From an uncultured Clostridia bacterium (lineage in GTDB: Bacteria > Bacillota > Clostridia > Oscillospirales > JAAYOS01), in the NCBI GenBank assembly GCA_947630675.1, contig CANRIN010000007.1, positions 1-51,802 on the forward strand: a stretch of 51,802 bases of DNA. Direction: 5' to 3'. A program made the translations under genes and the position numbers. The notes under the pieces were generated by a model, which was not told the origin of the DNA, made no database searches, and saw nothing but the letters and a program-made list of their open reading frames with translations. Each line of letters starts with the position of its first letter. The stretch's first letter is position 1. Positions 39,501 through 47,900 of this stretch are shown here, in pieces.

Positions 39501-40312
39501 TCGTAGCGCCGCGAGTCGAAGAACAGGTTGTTTATCAGCGTGCGCGCCGACTCGGTCGTGGGCGGCTCGCCGGGACGCAGACGGCGGTAGATCTCGATGA
39601 GCGACTCGTCCACGTTCGAGGAGGGGTCGCGCTCGAGGGTGGTGAGGAGCACACGGTCCTCGCCGAAGAGCTCCTTTATCTCCGCGTTCGTCTCGACGCC
39701 TATCGCGCGGATGAAAGCGGTTATCGGCAGCTTGCGGTTCTTGTCTATGCGGACGTGGAACACCCCGGCGGGGTCGGTCTCGTACTCGAGCCACGCGCCG
39801 CGGTAGGGTATGACGGTGCTCGCATAGAGCAGCGGGTCGCTCTTCTCGTCGACGACGTTGAAGTAGACGCCCGGCGAGCGGACTATCTGCGAGATTATGA
39901 CGCGCTCCGCGCCGTTTATCACAAACGTGCCGGAGTCGGTCATGAGCGGGAAGTCGCCCATGAATATCTCGCTCTCCCTGATGTCCTCTGTCTCCTTGTT
40001 GCGGAGGCGGACCTTCACCTTGAGGGGTGCGGCGTAGGTCGCGTCGCGGTCCTTGCACTCCTCTACGGTGTACTTCGGGGTGTTCTCGAGGGTGTAGCCG
40101 ACAAAGCTCAGCTCCAGATTTCCGCTGTAGTCGGTTATCGTGCCCACGTCGCGGAACACCTCACGAAGGCCCACGTCAAGGAACCATTGATAGCTGTTTT
40201 TCTGAATCTCTATGAGGTTCGGCATATCAATGAGGTCTCCGAGTCTCGCGTAGCTCTTTCGGACGGTGCGGCCGAAGCGCACTTCCTTGAGTCGGCTCTC
40301 AACATCCGGCAT
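36539..40312 (-). CDS. rpoB: DNA-directed RNA polymerase subunit beta
   Basis: 1257 residues from ATG 40312 ([24 protein letters not shown] upstream); an in-frame start at 40483 would include the promoter-leader region. The rifampicin pocket reads [10 protein letters not shown] and [13 protein letters not shown], i.e. the sensitive-type Asp, His and Ser are all present. The acidic C-terminus (DDEFEAAG to DDIFDL) is extended. Unlike the classical order, no rplK-A-J-L genes precede it; an ECF sigma/anti-sigma pair lies upstream instead. Confidence 0.98.
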   Translation of the reverse strand: MPDVESRLKEVRFGRTVRKSYARLGDLIDMPNLIEIQKNSYQWFLDVGLREVFRDVGTITDYSGNLELSFVGYTLENTPKYTVEECKDRDATYAAPLKVKVRLRNKETEDIRESEIFMGDFPLMTDSGTFVINGAERVIISQIVRSPGVYFNVVDEKSDPLLYASTVIPYRGAWLEYETDPAGVFHVRIDKNRKLPITAFIRAIGVETNAEIKELFGEDRVLLTTLERDPSSNVDESLIEIYRRLRPGEPPTTESARTLINNLFFDSRRYDLSNVGRYKFNKKLSLASRIASRKLTRPVADPLTGEVIFDDGKRLSRADAETLERRGVTEVWIEVESIHHNQQPIEVKVFTNRMVELGGFVDFDPQELGIREKVSFPVLSELMEKYSGEALKEAIAASRDELMPRHITREDILASINYMLNLHYGVGSVDDIDHLGNRRLRSVGELLQNQIRIGFSRMERTIRERMTIQDASEVTAQSLVNIRPVTAAVKEFFGSSPLSQFMDQNNPLAELTHKRRISALGPGGLSKDRATFEVRDVHYSHYGRMCPIETPEGPNVGLINYLSIFARINEYGFIEAPYRRVDHETGKVTDEVTYMTADTEDDYIVAEANQLDESGNFKSDRVTCRHRNEIIEVEPGRVDYVDVSPKMMVSVATAMIPFLENDDATRAAMGSNMQKQAVPLLKPEAPIVATGIEYKAAVDSGVCILAEGDGFVRSVSADRITVEYTGRGQVTYRLIKFLRSNQGTCVNQRPVVSVGDEVHKGDVLADGPSTVEGEVALGRNVLVGFMTWEGYNYEDAILLSERMVTDDVFTSIHIEEHEIESRDTKLGPEEITRDIPNVGDDSLKDLDDRGIIRIGAEVRPGDILVGKVTPKGETELTAEERLLRAIFGEKAREVRDTSLRVPHGESGIIVDVKVFSRDAGDEMNPGVNMVVRCYIAQKRKISVGDKMAGRHGNKGVISRILPREDMPFLPDGTPLDIVLNPLGVPSRMNIGQVLEIHLGRAAQKLGWKVATPVFDGADEKDIEETLELAGIEPDGKSVLYDGRTGERFDSPVTVGYAYYLKLHHLVDDKIHARSTGPYSLVTQQPLGGKAQFGGQRFGEMEMWALEAYGAAYTLREVLTVKSDDVVGRVKTYEAIVKGHNIPEPGVPEAFKVLLRELQSLGLDVRVLDRDGNEIELKEDDEDTSFGAVERSDYRSGGDDEFEAAGFRVREAGEEFDDDLGQFEDDGDEDFNDEEGEDEEFGDDFDSIEPSDDDIFDL

Positions 40313-40473
40313 TTGATCAACTCCATTTCTGTAATACTCGGGGCGCCCGGTTGAAACGCCCGGAAGGGTTGAAACTTTTGCTCGACACTCCCTTGTCACC
40401 GGCAACTGCATGTGATATAATGCCATGTGTAAAAAGGTGAGTGTTGTCCATAATATCAATGGTGCAATATAGA

Positions 40474-40502
40474 AGTATAGCATAGAGAACCTGTTTTGTC
40501 AA
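40474..40502 (-). promoter_or_regulatory. Promoter of rpoB-rpoC
   Basis: On the minus strand TTGACA (40502-40497), 17-base spacer, TATACT (40479-40474). This predicts a leader of about 155 bases before rpoB, containing a CCGGGCG/CGCCCGG-type pairing near 40343-40366. Confidence 0.8.
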
Positions 40503-40522
40503 CAGGTTCTTTTTTAATTCAC

Positions 40523-40556
40523 AAAAAATGCGGCGGCAGATTTCGTCTGCCGCCGC
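40523..40556 (-). terminator. Intrinsic terminator of the ECF sigma/anti-sigma operon
   Basis: On the minus strand an 11-bp stem GCGGCGGCAGA / TCTGCCGCCGC with a CGAAA loop, followed by A and T6. It sits just upstream of the rpoB promoter and insulates it. Confidence 0.88.
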
Positions 40557-40600
40557 GCCGCTCGGGAAAGCATCTGCACGGCCTGCAAATCAGGCGCGGG

Positions 40601-40634
40601 AACGGGCAGCCGATTTTCGGCTGCCCGTTTTTGA
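40601..40634. terminator. Second hairpin behind the anti-sigma gene
   Basis: A 13-bp stem AACGGGCAGCCGA / TCGGCTGCCCGTT with a TTT loop; the T run (TTTTT) lies on the plus strand, where no gene ends nearby. It may stop antisense transcription or be a divergent repeat hairpin. Confidence 0.5.
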
Positions 40635-40673
40635 ATGACCTGCTTTGCCGTACTGCGCGTTTTCCGGCCGATG

Positions 40674-41228
40674 TTACCGCTCCGCGACGCCGGTCCTCGG
40701 CGAAGCGGAATCGGCGATCTCCCACTCCCCGGTCTCTGTGTCCTCCGTCAGGTAGAAATACTGCTCCACATGGCCGTCCTTCCTAAAAGTTTTTGTGTGG
40801 TCATACTCCACATAGTATTTCGCCAAAACCACGACAAAGTGCTCCTTAAGGTATTCATCCGTCCATCCTCTTGACTGCGCAAGGTCGCTTCCCATGTACA
40901 TCCTGACAACGCGCTCCGTTTCGCTCTCGTCCACTTTTACCTCATCCACGCGCACGGTTATCGTATACTCCTTTCCGGACTGTCCTTCTATAGCGCTTCT
41001 AACGGTCTGGGTCGGGTCGGCAGACGGTATCTGGAGCCACGGGTCAAACAATCCCATCTCGTACGCCGCAAAGCCGCAAAGAGCCAATACGGCAAGGACG
41101 GCGGCGATAAGGAGACCCGGCTTCAGGAGCTTCCTTTTCGATATATGAGCTCTGTCGTATGAAACGGCTTCACTGATATATTTCACATCCAGCTCGCTCA
41201 TGGCGTCGGAAAACTTCTTTCCGTTCAT
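40674..41228 (-). CDS. Putative anti-sigma factor, single-pass membrane protein
   Basis: 184 residues. Cytosolic N-terminus (about 1-36, ELDVKYISEAVSYDRAHISK), one membrane helix (about 37-57, LLIAAVLAVLALCGFAAYEM), and an outer domain of about 125 residues with a Cys-free, beta-rich character. It overlaps the end of the sigma gene by 4 bases (ATGA), the standard arrangement for an ECF sigma and its membrane regulator. The outer domain is not one I recognise. Confidence 0.75.
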   Translation of the reverse strand: MNGKKFSDAMSELDVKYISEAVSYDRAHISKRKLLKPGLLIAAVLAVLALCGFAAYEMGLFDPWLQIPSADPTQTVRSAIEGQSGKEYTITVRVDEVKVDESETERVVRMYMGSDLAQSRGWTDEYLKEHFVVVLAKYYVEYDHTKTFRKDGHVEQYFYLTEDTETGEWEIADSASPRTGVAER

Positions 41229-41785
41229 ACGAACATCCCCCTTTCCTTTAAATACCGTTTCAGCTTTTCCCGCAAGCGCGTCAGCCGGACGGAGACGTTT
41301 TTCTCCGAAAGTCCCGTCATCTCGGCTATTTCTTTATAGCTGTCGGCAAACCAGTAGCGGCGCATGAAGATAACGCGGTTCTCGGCGGACAGCGTATCGA
41401 GAAAGCTTTCAATTATGTGCGCCAGTTCCCGCGCTTCGACCTCGGTCTCCGCCGTGTTCGGGTCCGCCATGCAGGCCTCGATCTCCTCCACGGCGACCGT
41501 GTAGCGGCTGCTTCGCTTTGCCGCCGTATTCCTGTAATATAGCTTCAGCGAGATGTTCCGAACGATCCTGCACAGATATGCGAGCAGCGGGTCGGGACGC
41601 TCCGGGGGTATCGTGTTCCACGCGGCAAGATATGCGTCGTTGACACATTCCTCCGCGTCCTGCATATTGTTCACGATATTATACGACAGGCCGCGGCACA
41701 CCCTGCCGTATTTTATTTCCACTTCCCGTATCGCCTGCTCCGAGCGTGCGAAAAACAACCCTATGATAGCTTCATCTTCGACCAC
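41225..41785 (-). CDS. ECF-type RNA polymerase sigma factor
   Basis: 186 residues. Sigma region 2 (about 20-90: RGLSYNIVNNMQDAEECVND with YLAAWNTI) and region 4 (about 125-180: LSAENRVIFMRRYWFADSYK, SEKNVSVRLTRLREKLKRYL). Start is GTG at 41785 because AAAGGAGG is 8 bases upstream; the next GTG at 41794 overlaps that site and cannot be used. Directs transcription of an unknown stress regulon, held inactive by the membrane protein downstream. Confidence 0.92.
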   Translation of the reverse strand: MVEDEAIIGLFFARSEQAIREVEIKYGRVCRGLSYNIVNNMQDAEECVNDAYLAAWNTIPPERPDPLLAYLCRIVRNISLKLYYRNTAAKRSSRYTVAVEEIEACMADPNTAETEVEARELAHIIESFLDTLSAENRVIFMRRYWFADSYKEIAEMTGLSEKNVSVRLTRLREKLKRYLKERGMFV

Positions 41786-41815
41786 TCGCGGCACCTCCTT
41801 TCCGGCTTCGACTAT

Positions 41816-41845
41816 ATACTACGTTTCCCGAAGCGAATACTACGT
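41816..41845 (-). promoter_or_regulatory. Two direct repeats, 21 bp apart, upstream of the ECF sigma gene
   Basis: The 9-mer ACGTAGTAT (minus strand) occurs at 41845-41837 and 41824-41816, exactly two helical turns apart and 30-60 bases before the start codon. GGGAAAC lies between them, similar to an ECF -35 element, but no matching -10 at the usual distance was found. Likely a regulator site or autoregulated promoter. Confidence 0.5.
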
Positions 41846-41913
41846 CGGATCCGAATATTTTTTAAAAACATCCGAAGCGCTTTCCATGTCCCGCAGCTGG
41901 CGCCTCCCGTAAG

Positions 41914-41941
41914 CAATAAAGGGCGGCGCACAGCGCCGCCC
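41914..41941 (-). terminator. Intrinsic terminator of rhaD
   Basis: On the minus strand GGGCGGCGC-TGT-GCGCCGCCC followed by TTTATTGCTT, about 30 bases after the rhaD stop. Confidence 0.85.
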
Positions 41942-41972
41942 CTTCGGTTTATCGCTTATATGAAGCTTCTGA

Positions 41973-42791
41973 TTACAGGAACTTCTCGTTCAGGTCGACG
42001 TTGAAGTCCTTTGCGAGCCTGCGGAAGTCATCCGAGCTTATCGAGCGCTTGCGTCCGCCCATCGAGATTATCTTGACGAGGATGTCCGCCGCCTTGTCCA
42101 CGGTGTGCGCGAGGCCGAACGCCATGTCGAAGCTCTCGCCGGCGCAGAACATCCCGTGGTGCGCCCAGATGATAACGTCGTAGGTCTTCATCTTCTCGCA
42201 GCTCTTGAGGCCGATGGCGCGTCCGCCGGGGACCTCCCACTCGAGCACGCCCACTCCCGCCGGGAATATTATCGGGCACTCGGTCATCGTGTCCCACAGC
42301 TCGCGGCTCCACACCGCGTCCTCAAGCGGCAGGACATAGCTCAATGCTATCACGTTTGCGGGGTGGCAGTGGTATATCACGCGGTTCTTACCGCCGGTCG
42401 CCTCTATCTTGACGGCGTGGTTCAGGAGGTGGCTCGGCAGCTCGCTCGTGGGCCGTCCGCCGTTCACGAGTCCCCAGACTATGCGGTAGTTTTCGCCCTT
42501 GTCGTCGAGCTCGACTATCGCCGTCGCGTCCTCCGGCTCACGGAGGGTGTTCTGGAAGAACTTGCCCGAGCCGGTCACCATAAAGAAGTCGCCCGCGAGC
42601 GACGGAATGGACGCGTCAATCGGCGTCCACGGCTTCGGGTCGGCGTAGAAGTCTTCCCGCACTGACTCGGCCTCCTCCGGACGAAGGCGGTAGCTCATGT
42701 TGCCGCCGTTGCGCTCATGCCAGCCCATCTTCCAGCAGTTCTCGGCCATACCGAGAAATCCCTTTGCAAATTCGGAATCCAGTACCTTCAT
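41973..42791 (-). CDS. rhaD: Rhamnulose-1-phosphate aldolase
   Basis: 272 residues, family length. Class II aldolase/adducin fold with GWHERNGGNMSYRL at the N-terminus, zinc ligands in YHCHPANVIALSY, and WAHHGMFCAGESFDMAFGL. It splits rhamnulose 1-phosphate into dihydroxyacetone phosphate and lactaldehyde. No rhaA or rhaB is nearby, so the rest of the pathway must be elsewhere. AAGGAGGAG precedes the ATG. Divergent from the threonine-aldolase-like gene. Confidence 0.92.
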   Translation of the reverse strand: MKVLDSEFAKGFLGMAENCWKMGWHERNGGNMSYRLRPEEAESVREDFYADPKPWTPIDASIPSLAGDFFMVTGSGKFFQNTLREPEDATAIVELDDKGENYRIVWGLVNGGRPTSELPSHLLNHAVKIEATGGKNRVIYHCHPANVIALSYVLPLEDAVWSRELWDTMTECPIIFPAGVGVLEWEVPGGRAIGLKSCEKMKTYDVIIWAHHGMFCAGESFDMAFGLAHTVDKAADILVKIISMGGRKRSISSDDFRRLAKDFNVDLNEKFL

Positions 42792-42866
42792 AGCTCCTCC
42801 TTATTCTTCTGCGGCGCCGCCGCAGGTATGTTTCCGCATCCGTGCGGGAATATCTCCCTATACGAT

Positions 42867-42894
42867 ATTATATCACCGTGCGGAAAAAAGTAAA
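42867..42894 (-). promoter_or_regulatory. Promoter of rhaD
   Basis: On the minus strand TTTACT (42894-42889), 16-base spacer, TATAAT (42872-42867). The -35 is weak, which fits an activated promoter. Confidence 0.5.
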
Positions 42895-42904
42895 GTGCTC
42901 TTCC

Positions 42905-42933
42905 TTGCGCGCGCTGAAGGTATGTTGTATAAT
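42905..42933 (+). promoter_or_regulatory. Promoter of the threonine-aldolase-like gene
   Basis: TTGCGC (42905-42910), 17-base spacer, perfect TATAAT (42928-42933). It lies back to back with the rhaD promoter, 10 bases apart. Confidence 0.6.
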
Positions 42934-42961
42934 TGACGTATACCTTATAGGAGGCAGAAGC

Positions 42962-44008
42962 ATGATACTTTTTACCTGCGACTACAACGAAGGCGCGCAT
43001 TCGCGCATAATCGAGCGGCTCGCCGCAACCAATCTCGAGCAGAACCCCGGCTACGGCATGGACGCACACTCCGCCGCCGCGCGGGGATATATCTCCGAAC
43101 TCACCGGCGTCCCCACTGACAGGATACACTTCCTCGTCGGCGGTACGCAGACGAATTTCACCCTTATCGCGGCGGCGCTCCGTCCGCACGAGGGCGTCCT
43201 CAGTCCCGAGACGGGGCACATCAACGTCCACGAATCCGGCGCTGTCGAGGCGACGGGGCACAAGGTCATCACTCTGCCCCCCACAAACGGCAAGATAACG
43301 GCGGCACAGGCGGAGGCAGCCTTTGAAGCGCACTATAACGACGCGACGCACGAGCATATCGTAAAGCCCGCAATGATATACATCTCCGAGCCCACCGAGA
43401 CCGGCACGGTGTACTCTATAGGCGAGCTCCGCGCGCTCCGCGACACGGCGCACAGGTACGGCGCAACGCTCTACGTCGACGGCGCGCGCCTCGGCTACGC
43501 CATGGCGTCCGACGTGTGCAACTTCACGCTCCGCGACCTCGCGGAGGCGTGCGACGCGTTCTACATCGGCGGCACGAAGGTCGGCGCTCTCTTCGGCGAG
43601 GCGCTCGTCATCTCAAACGAGAGCCTCGGGCGCGACTTCCGCTACATAATGAAGCAGCGCGGCGCGATGCTCGCGAAGGGACGCCTGCTCGGCATACAGT
43701 TCGAGACGCTTTTCGAGGACGGGCTTTACTTCGAGATATCAAAGCACGCGGTCGCGCTCGCTATGCGCGTTCGGGACGCGTTCCTGAAGGCGGGCTGCCC
43801 GTTCTACGCCGAGTCGCCTACAAACCAGCAGTTCCCGCTGATAACGCCGGAGCTCCGTGCGCACCTCGAGCGCGAGTTCGTGTTCGAGCACTGGGGCGAG
43901 CGGGACGGGCTCGAGGCCGTCCGCTTCGCGACGAGCTGGGCGACGACCGAGGAACAGGTCGCGGCGCTCGAAAAATCTCTTGCCGATTTCTCGGCAGGCA
44001 AACATTAA
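42962..44008 (+). CDS. Low-specificity threonine aldolase-like PLP enzyme
   Basis: 348 residues from ATG 42962 (AGGAGG upstream). Fold type I aminotransferase-like lyase: FLVGGTQTNFTLIAAAL, ETGHINVHESGAVE, LYVDGARLGYA with the PLP-binding Asp, and the Schiff-base Lys in YIGGTKVGALFG near 205. Cleaves threonine or allo-threonine to glycine and acetaldehyde; related enzymes are annotated ltaE or beta-eliminating lyase. The substrate isomer cannot be read off the sequence. Confidence 0.9.
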   Translation: MILFTCDYNEGAHSRIIERLAATNLEQNPGYGMDAHSAAARGYISELTGVPTDRIHFLVGGTQTNFTLIAAALRPHEGVLSPETGHINVHESGAVEATGHKVITLPPTNGKITAAQAEAAFEAHYNDATHEHIVKPAMIYISEPTETGTVYSIGELRALRDTAHRYGATLYVDGARLGYAMASDVCNFTLRDLAEACDAFYIGGTKVGALFGEALVISNESLGRDFRYIMKQRGAMLAKGRLLGIQFETLFEDGLYFEISKHAVALAMRVRDAFLKAGCPFYAESPTNQQFPLITPELRAHLEREFVFEHWGERDGLEAVRFATSWATTEEQVAALEKSLADFSAGKH

Positions 44009-44042
44009 AGAAAGGCCATTCTAAAAATAAAAAGGAGCAAAC

Positions 44043-44522
44043 ATGAAAAAAGCGGAATTTCTGAGGATAGCCGGGCGGCTGAACGGCCGGCTTGGGGTCA
44101 CGCCGCTGCTCTTCGGTTCGCTCGGGCTGGAGCAGCGGCTGCATGCCGACCTGTCGGCGGACGACATCGACATACTCCTACCCGAAGTTTTCCTCGCGGA
44201 AAGTTGGTCCGACCTCGCCTCGGTCATGGAGGAGGACGGATACGTCCTCTGCGACGCGGACGAGCACGAGTTTGAAAAGGAGGGTTTCAGCGCGGCATTC
44301 GCGGCGCTCGAAAGTCTCACACCCTTTGCGGGGGTAGATCTCACGGGCATACCTGTCGTTGAGGAAGCGGGAACACGCTACCTTCTGCTCGATCTTGAGG
44401 ACTATCTCAAGGTGTACACGGCTTCCTCAAAGGACGGCTATCGAAAGAACACCAAGCACAAGAATGACAGCGAGAAGATCGACCTGATAAAGCGGGCTCT
44501 CGCGGGCGAGAAGCAGCAGTGA
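44043..44522 (+). CDS. Nucleotidyltransferase-like protein of unknown function
   Basis: 159 residues; AAGGAG precedes the ATG. LLFGSLGLEQRL (23-34) followed by DDIDIL (40-45) resembles the GSxG...DxD core of MNT-type minimal nucleotidyltransferases, and the C-terminus DYLKVYTASSKDGYRKNTKH is basic. Relatives are sometimes labelled phosphoribosylanthranilate isomerase, which the sequence does not support. It is 34 bases after the aldolase gene and immediately before the AT-rich repeat array. Function unknown. Confidence 0.65.
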   Translation: MKKAEFLRIAGRLNGRLGVTPLLFGSLGLEQRLHADLSADDIDILLPEVFLAESWSDLASVMEEDGYVLCDADEHEFEKEGFSAAFAALESLTPFAGVDLTGIPVVEEAGTRYLLLDLEDYLKVYTASSKDGYRKNTKHKNDSEKIDLIKRALAGEKQQ

Positions 44523-44633
44523 CCTCCGTTCGTGCGCACCTCTCCTCTGCACCAAGCCGCGACCGAGAAGCGCAGGAGTGTTGCTACAAGATCGCTTTTG
44601 AAGTGCATGGACATATTTGCAAGCTTGATTTTC

Positions 44634-44893
44634 GTTATATTATAACGTATACAGTTATTATATAACCTATTTTTTGAGTTTGTCACCTTATTCCGTATAA
44701 CACAACTTATTTCGTTATGTTATATCGTATATCGTGATTTTACCATCGATATTAGAAGAATATTTCGTTTACAGTTACACTTTAACTTATATAGTTATTT
44801 TATAACCTTATATTCTATTTTATCACCTAATCAGTTTGTTGCTAACTCAACAAGTTATATTATCACCCAATGCGATAACTCCGTGATCTACAT
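44634..44893. repeat. Tandem array of about 13 degenerate 20-bp units, AT-rich
   Basis: Units start at 44634, 44654, 44674, 44695, 44714, 44734, 44754, 44774, 44794, 44814, 44834, 44854 and 44874. Consensus is about GTTATATTATAACCTATACA. Units 1 and 5 agree at 16 of 20 positions and units 1 and 2 at 14 by hand alignment. Several contain the palindrome GTTAT-N3-ATAAC (44634, 44654, 44794). The period is not a multiple of three and stops interrupt all frames, so it is non-coding. It occupies most of the gene-free spacer 44523-44970 and stands out from the GC-rich surroundings. Confidence 0.85.
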
Positions 44894-44903
44894 CACCATT
44901 GAG

Positions 44904-44935
44904 AAGAAGGGAGGGGCTGCAGCCCCTCCCTTCTT
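44904..44935. terminator. Bidirectional terminator after the array and the SLH gene
   Basis: A perfect 32-base palindrome (AAGAAGGGAGGGGCTG and its complement); on the plus strand it is followed by GTTTT. It separates the array from the convergent SLH protein gene. Confidence 0.75.
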
Positions 44936-44970
44936 GTTTTCACTTTGCGGTTCAGCTTTGCCGTTCCGCT

Positions 44971-47900
44971 TTACTTCACGACCTTTTCGCAGAAGCGCAT
45001 GAGGATGGTCGCAACTTCGGCGCGGGTAGCATTGTTCGCGGGCGCGAGGTGCGTCTTGTCGACACCGTTCACGAGACCAATGCTCACTGCCCAGCTCATC
45101 GCGTCCTTTGCCCAGCCGCTCACCGACGACGCGTCCGCGTAGCCCGCGAGCGTCCCGCTCGAAGTGGTGGCGTAGCCCATCTTCTTCGCGTAACGGTAGA
45201 GTATCGTCACGAGCTGCTCGCGTTTGACGTTGTCATTCGGCCCGAACTCGCTATCCGTGTAACCTGTAACCACACCCGCGTTCTGCGCCCACGCGACGGC
45301 GTCCGTGTAGTACTGTCCGGACGGGACATCCTCGAACTGCTCCGCGACGGTGTCCGGCTCATACGCGAGACGGTACAGCACCGTCACCATCATTCCGCGG
45401 GTCATTGCTCCGTTCGGGGTGAACTTGTTTGCACCGGTGCCCTTGAACAGCTCGCGCGCCGCGACGAACTCCACGGCGTCGCTCGCCCAGTGATGCGCGG
45501 GTTCGACGTCCTCGAATGTCTCGGTCTTGTCCACAATCTTGAGTGTGACGTCGCCTTCGACATTGAGAATCACGCCGTTCTCACCTATCACGCAGTCGCG
45601 GACGATCTCCTCGGTGCCGTCGGGATTAACCACAACCGCAGCCGTTCCCGGTCCGAACTCAGTGACGGGGATCTCGACTTTCGTACTCTCCGCAGACTCG
45701 CTGCGGACGCTTATCTCCGGTGCCGTCTCGGCGCTCTTGGAGGCCGGGACCTCGACCGGTGCGGTCACGACATCCTGCTTCTCGGCTTCCTTCGGTATCA
45801 CGACCTCGGCGGAGGTCACTTCTCCCTCGGCGTCGGTGTTCGTCTGACCGACGACGCCGTCCGGCGTGGTGGTACGCTCGGTCGCGCTGCCGTCGGTCTG
45901 GGTGACCTTCTCGGTGACGGTGTTGTCCGGGGTGACCGTCTTCTCGGTTACCACGCCGTCCTTGTCCGTGTTTTTCTCGGTGACGGTGCCGTCCGTCTGA
46001 GTGGTGGTCTCGGTAACGGAGCCGTCCGAGTATGTGGTAGTTGTTGTGGTCGAGCCGTCCGGGTTCGTGACGGTCTCGGTCTTGTTGCTGGGATCCGTGC
46101 CGCCACTGGCGCCGGGGCTCACATAGGGCAGCTGCGGGATCTCCTCCGTCACCATCTCGCCGCAGACGGTGCACTCGCCGGTCCTGCTGCCGGGCGCGGA
46201 AGTGGTGGCTTCCTTCTCGATCTCCCACTTTTCGACGTTGTGCCCCTTGGCGGGAATATCAATATCCTCCCGCTCTCCGCAGATGGTGCAGGTGTGGATG
46301 AGCCTGCCGGCGTTCTCGCAGTCGGCTTCCTTGCTCCCATCTTCCGGTTCGCCCCAGATGTGTTTTATCGTACCCTCCAGAATATTCGACCAGTTGGCAC
46401 TGTAAAAGGTCCTCTCCTCCCCGCCGTTTGTCACGTCCGGCGCGTCGGCGCGGGAGCCGACCTCTATGTAATAACTGTCGCCCAGCTCGAAGTTGTCGAG
46501 AGTCACGCTTGTCTCGGTAGTCTTCGCGACCAGCTCCTCCCACTTGCCGTCCGCGTTCCTGTTCCACACGGAGTAGAACTCAGCGCCGAGAGGCTTCTCC
46601 CAACTGAGGGTCAGCTCGTGGTTTGCGCCCTCAGTTAGCTTCACGTCCTTAACGTCAGCCGGGACGATCTCAAAGGTCACGGACTTCGTTCCGTAGAAGT
46701 CGCCGCGTCCTTCGACCGTCAGTGTCGCGACGCCTATCTCAATGTTATTGGTATAGGTCGAAAGTCCGTCTATACCGCGTCTGTCCGAGTACAGGGACAG
46801 TATCCTGTTCCCGTATCTCCCGGTGTGGGCGGCGCGGATGGCCTGTCCGGTATAGGTGAAGTACTTGCCGGAGGTCGTCAGTGTGATATCCTCGATGTTG
46901 ATGCCCACCGTTCCGCACTTTGTGCAGACATATTTGCCCGAGTCCGGGTCTTCCCAGTGGTGGCCGTTCGCCCAAAGGAGCTCGGACTGGGTCGTCGCCT
47001 TGCACGCCGGGTCAAGGCATGTGTAGAAGATGAAGTTGCTGTGCGTGCAGTCGCGCGCGTCGTAGGTATGGACACTGCGTATGACCTCGAGCGGCGTGTC
47101 CTTCGCGTCCTCGCTGTAGTCATGGCCGACGTGAACCTTCCCGTCCGTGCCGACGTGGATGACGCGCTGGGACTCGATCTCATCCTGCCTATCCTCGTCG
47201 ATGGTCGGGTCGTCCCCCTCCGCGCCCTGCGTTCCGCCGCCTGCCGTGGGCTTCTGCACCTCTCCGGCGGCGCTGTAGAACATAAACCCGGGTCTGGGCT
47301 TGCCGGCTTCGGTGTACCAATAGGTCACTCCGGACACGGCGAGCTCGGCGTCGCTTGGCTCGTCCTCCATAGGCGTTCCGATGAGGCTTTCACCCTCGGT
47401 CTTGAAATAGCCGGTGTAGCCGGAGTTCTTGTCCGTGCAGACGCCGTCCTCGTTAAAGCTGTAGTAGGTCTCTTCGACCTGCTGGACGCCCTCGCCGAGC
47501 TTCACGCCGTCGTCGTAGTAGGTGTTGTCGGGCTGCCAACCCTTGACGGTCTCGCCGTCCTTGTAGAGCTTTTGGTCGGTCCAGACGCCGTTGTAAAGCT
47601 GCCCGCACTCCTCATTTGTGCATTTCAGAACGCCGTCAACCAGCTCGTAGTGGTGCCCGGTCGCCTTCTGTGTTTCGCCCCAGTCCACAACGGACTTGCA
47701 GGTCTCGCAGTAGGTGCGGTTTGTATAGCCGTCGGTGGTGCAGGTGGCGGCCTGATTCACTGGTTCCTGCTCGGTATGCTTGTGCCAACGTGTAGCTCCG
47801 GGGTAAGCATTGTATATTTCATCGTTTTTGCCAAATAATTCAGTATTTACCTCAATGCGTCCGCCACCGGCAACCGCAAGTACATCGGGCTGCATTCCGG

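Noticed and set aside
44043-44522. Phosphoribosylanthranilate isomerase
   Set aside because: No TIM-barrel signature or phosphate-binding motifs of TrpF; the GSLG/DDID pattern fits a nucleotidyltransferase-like core better.
44634-44893. CRISPR array or cluster of DnaA boxes
   Set aside because: There is no repeat/spacer alternation and no cas gene. TTATCACC strings resemble but do not match TTATCCACA, and no dnaA or dnaN is nearby.
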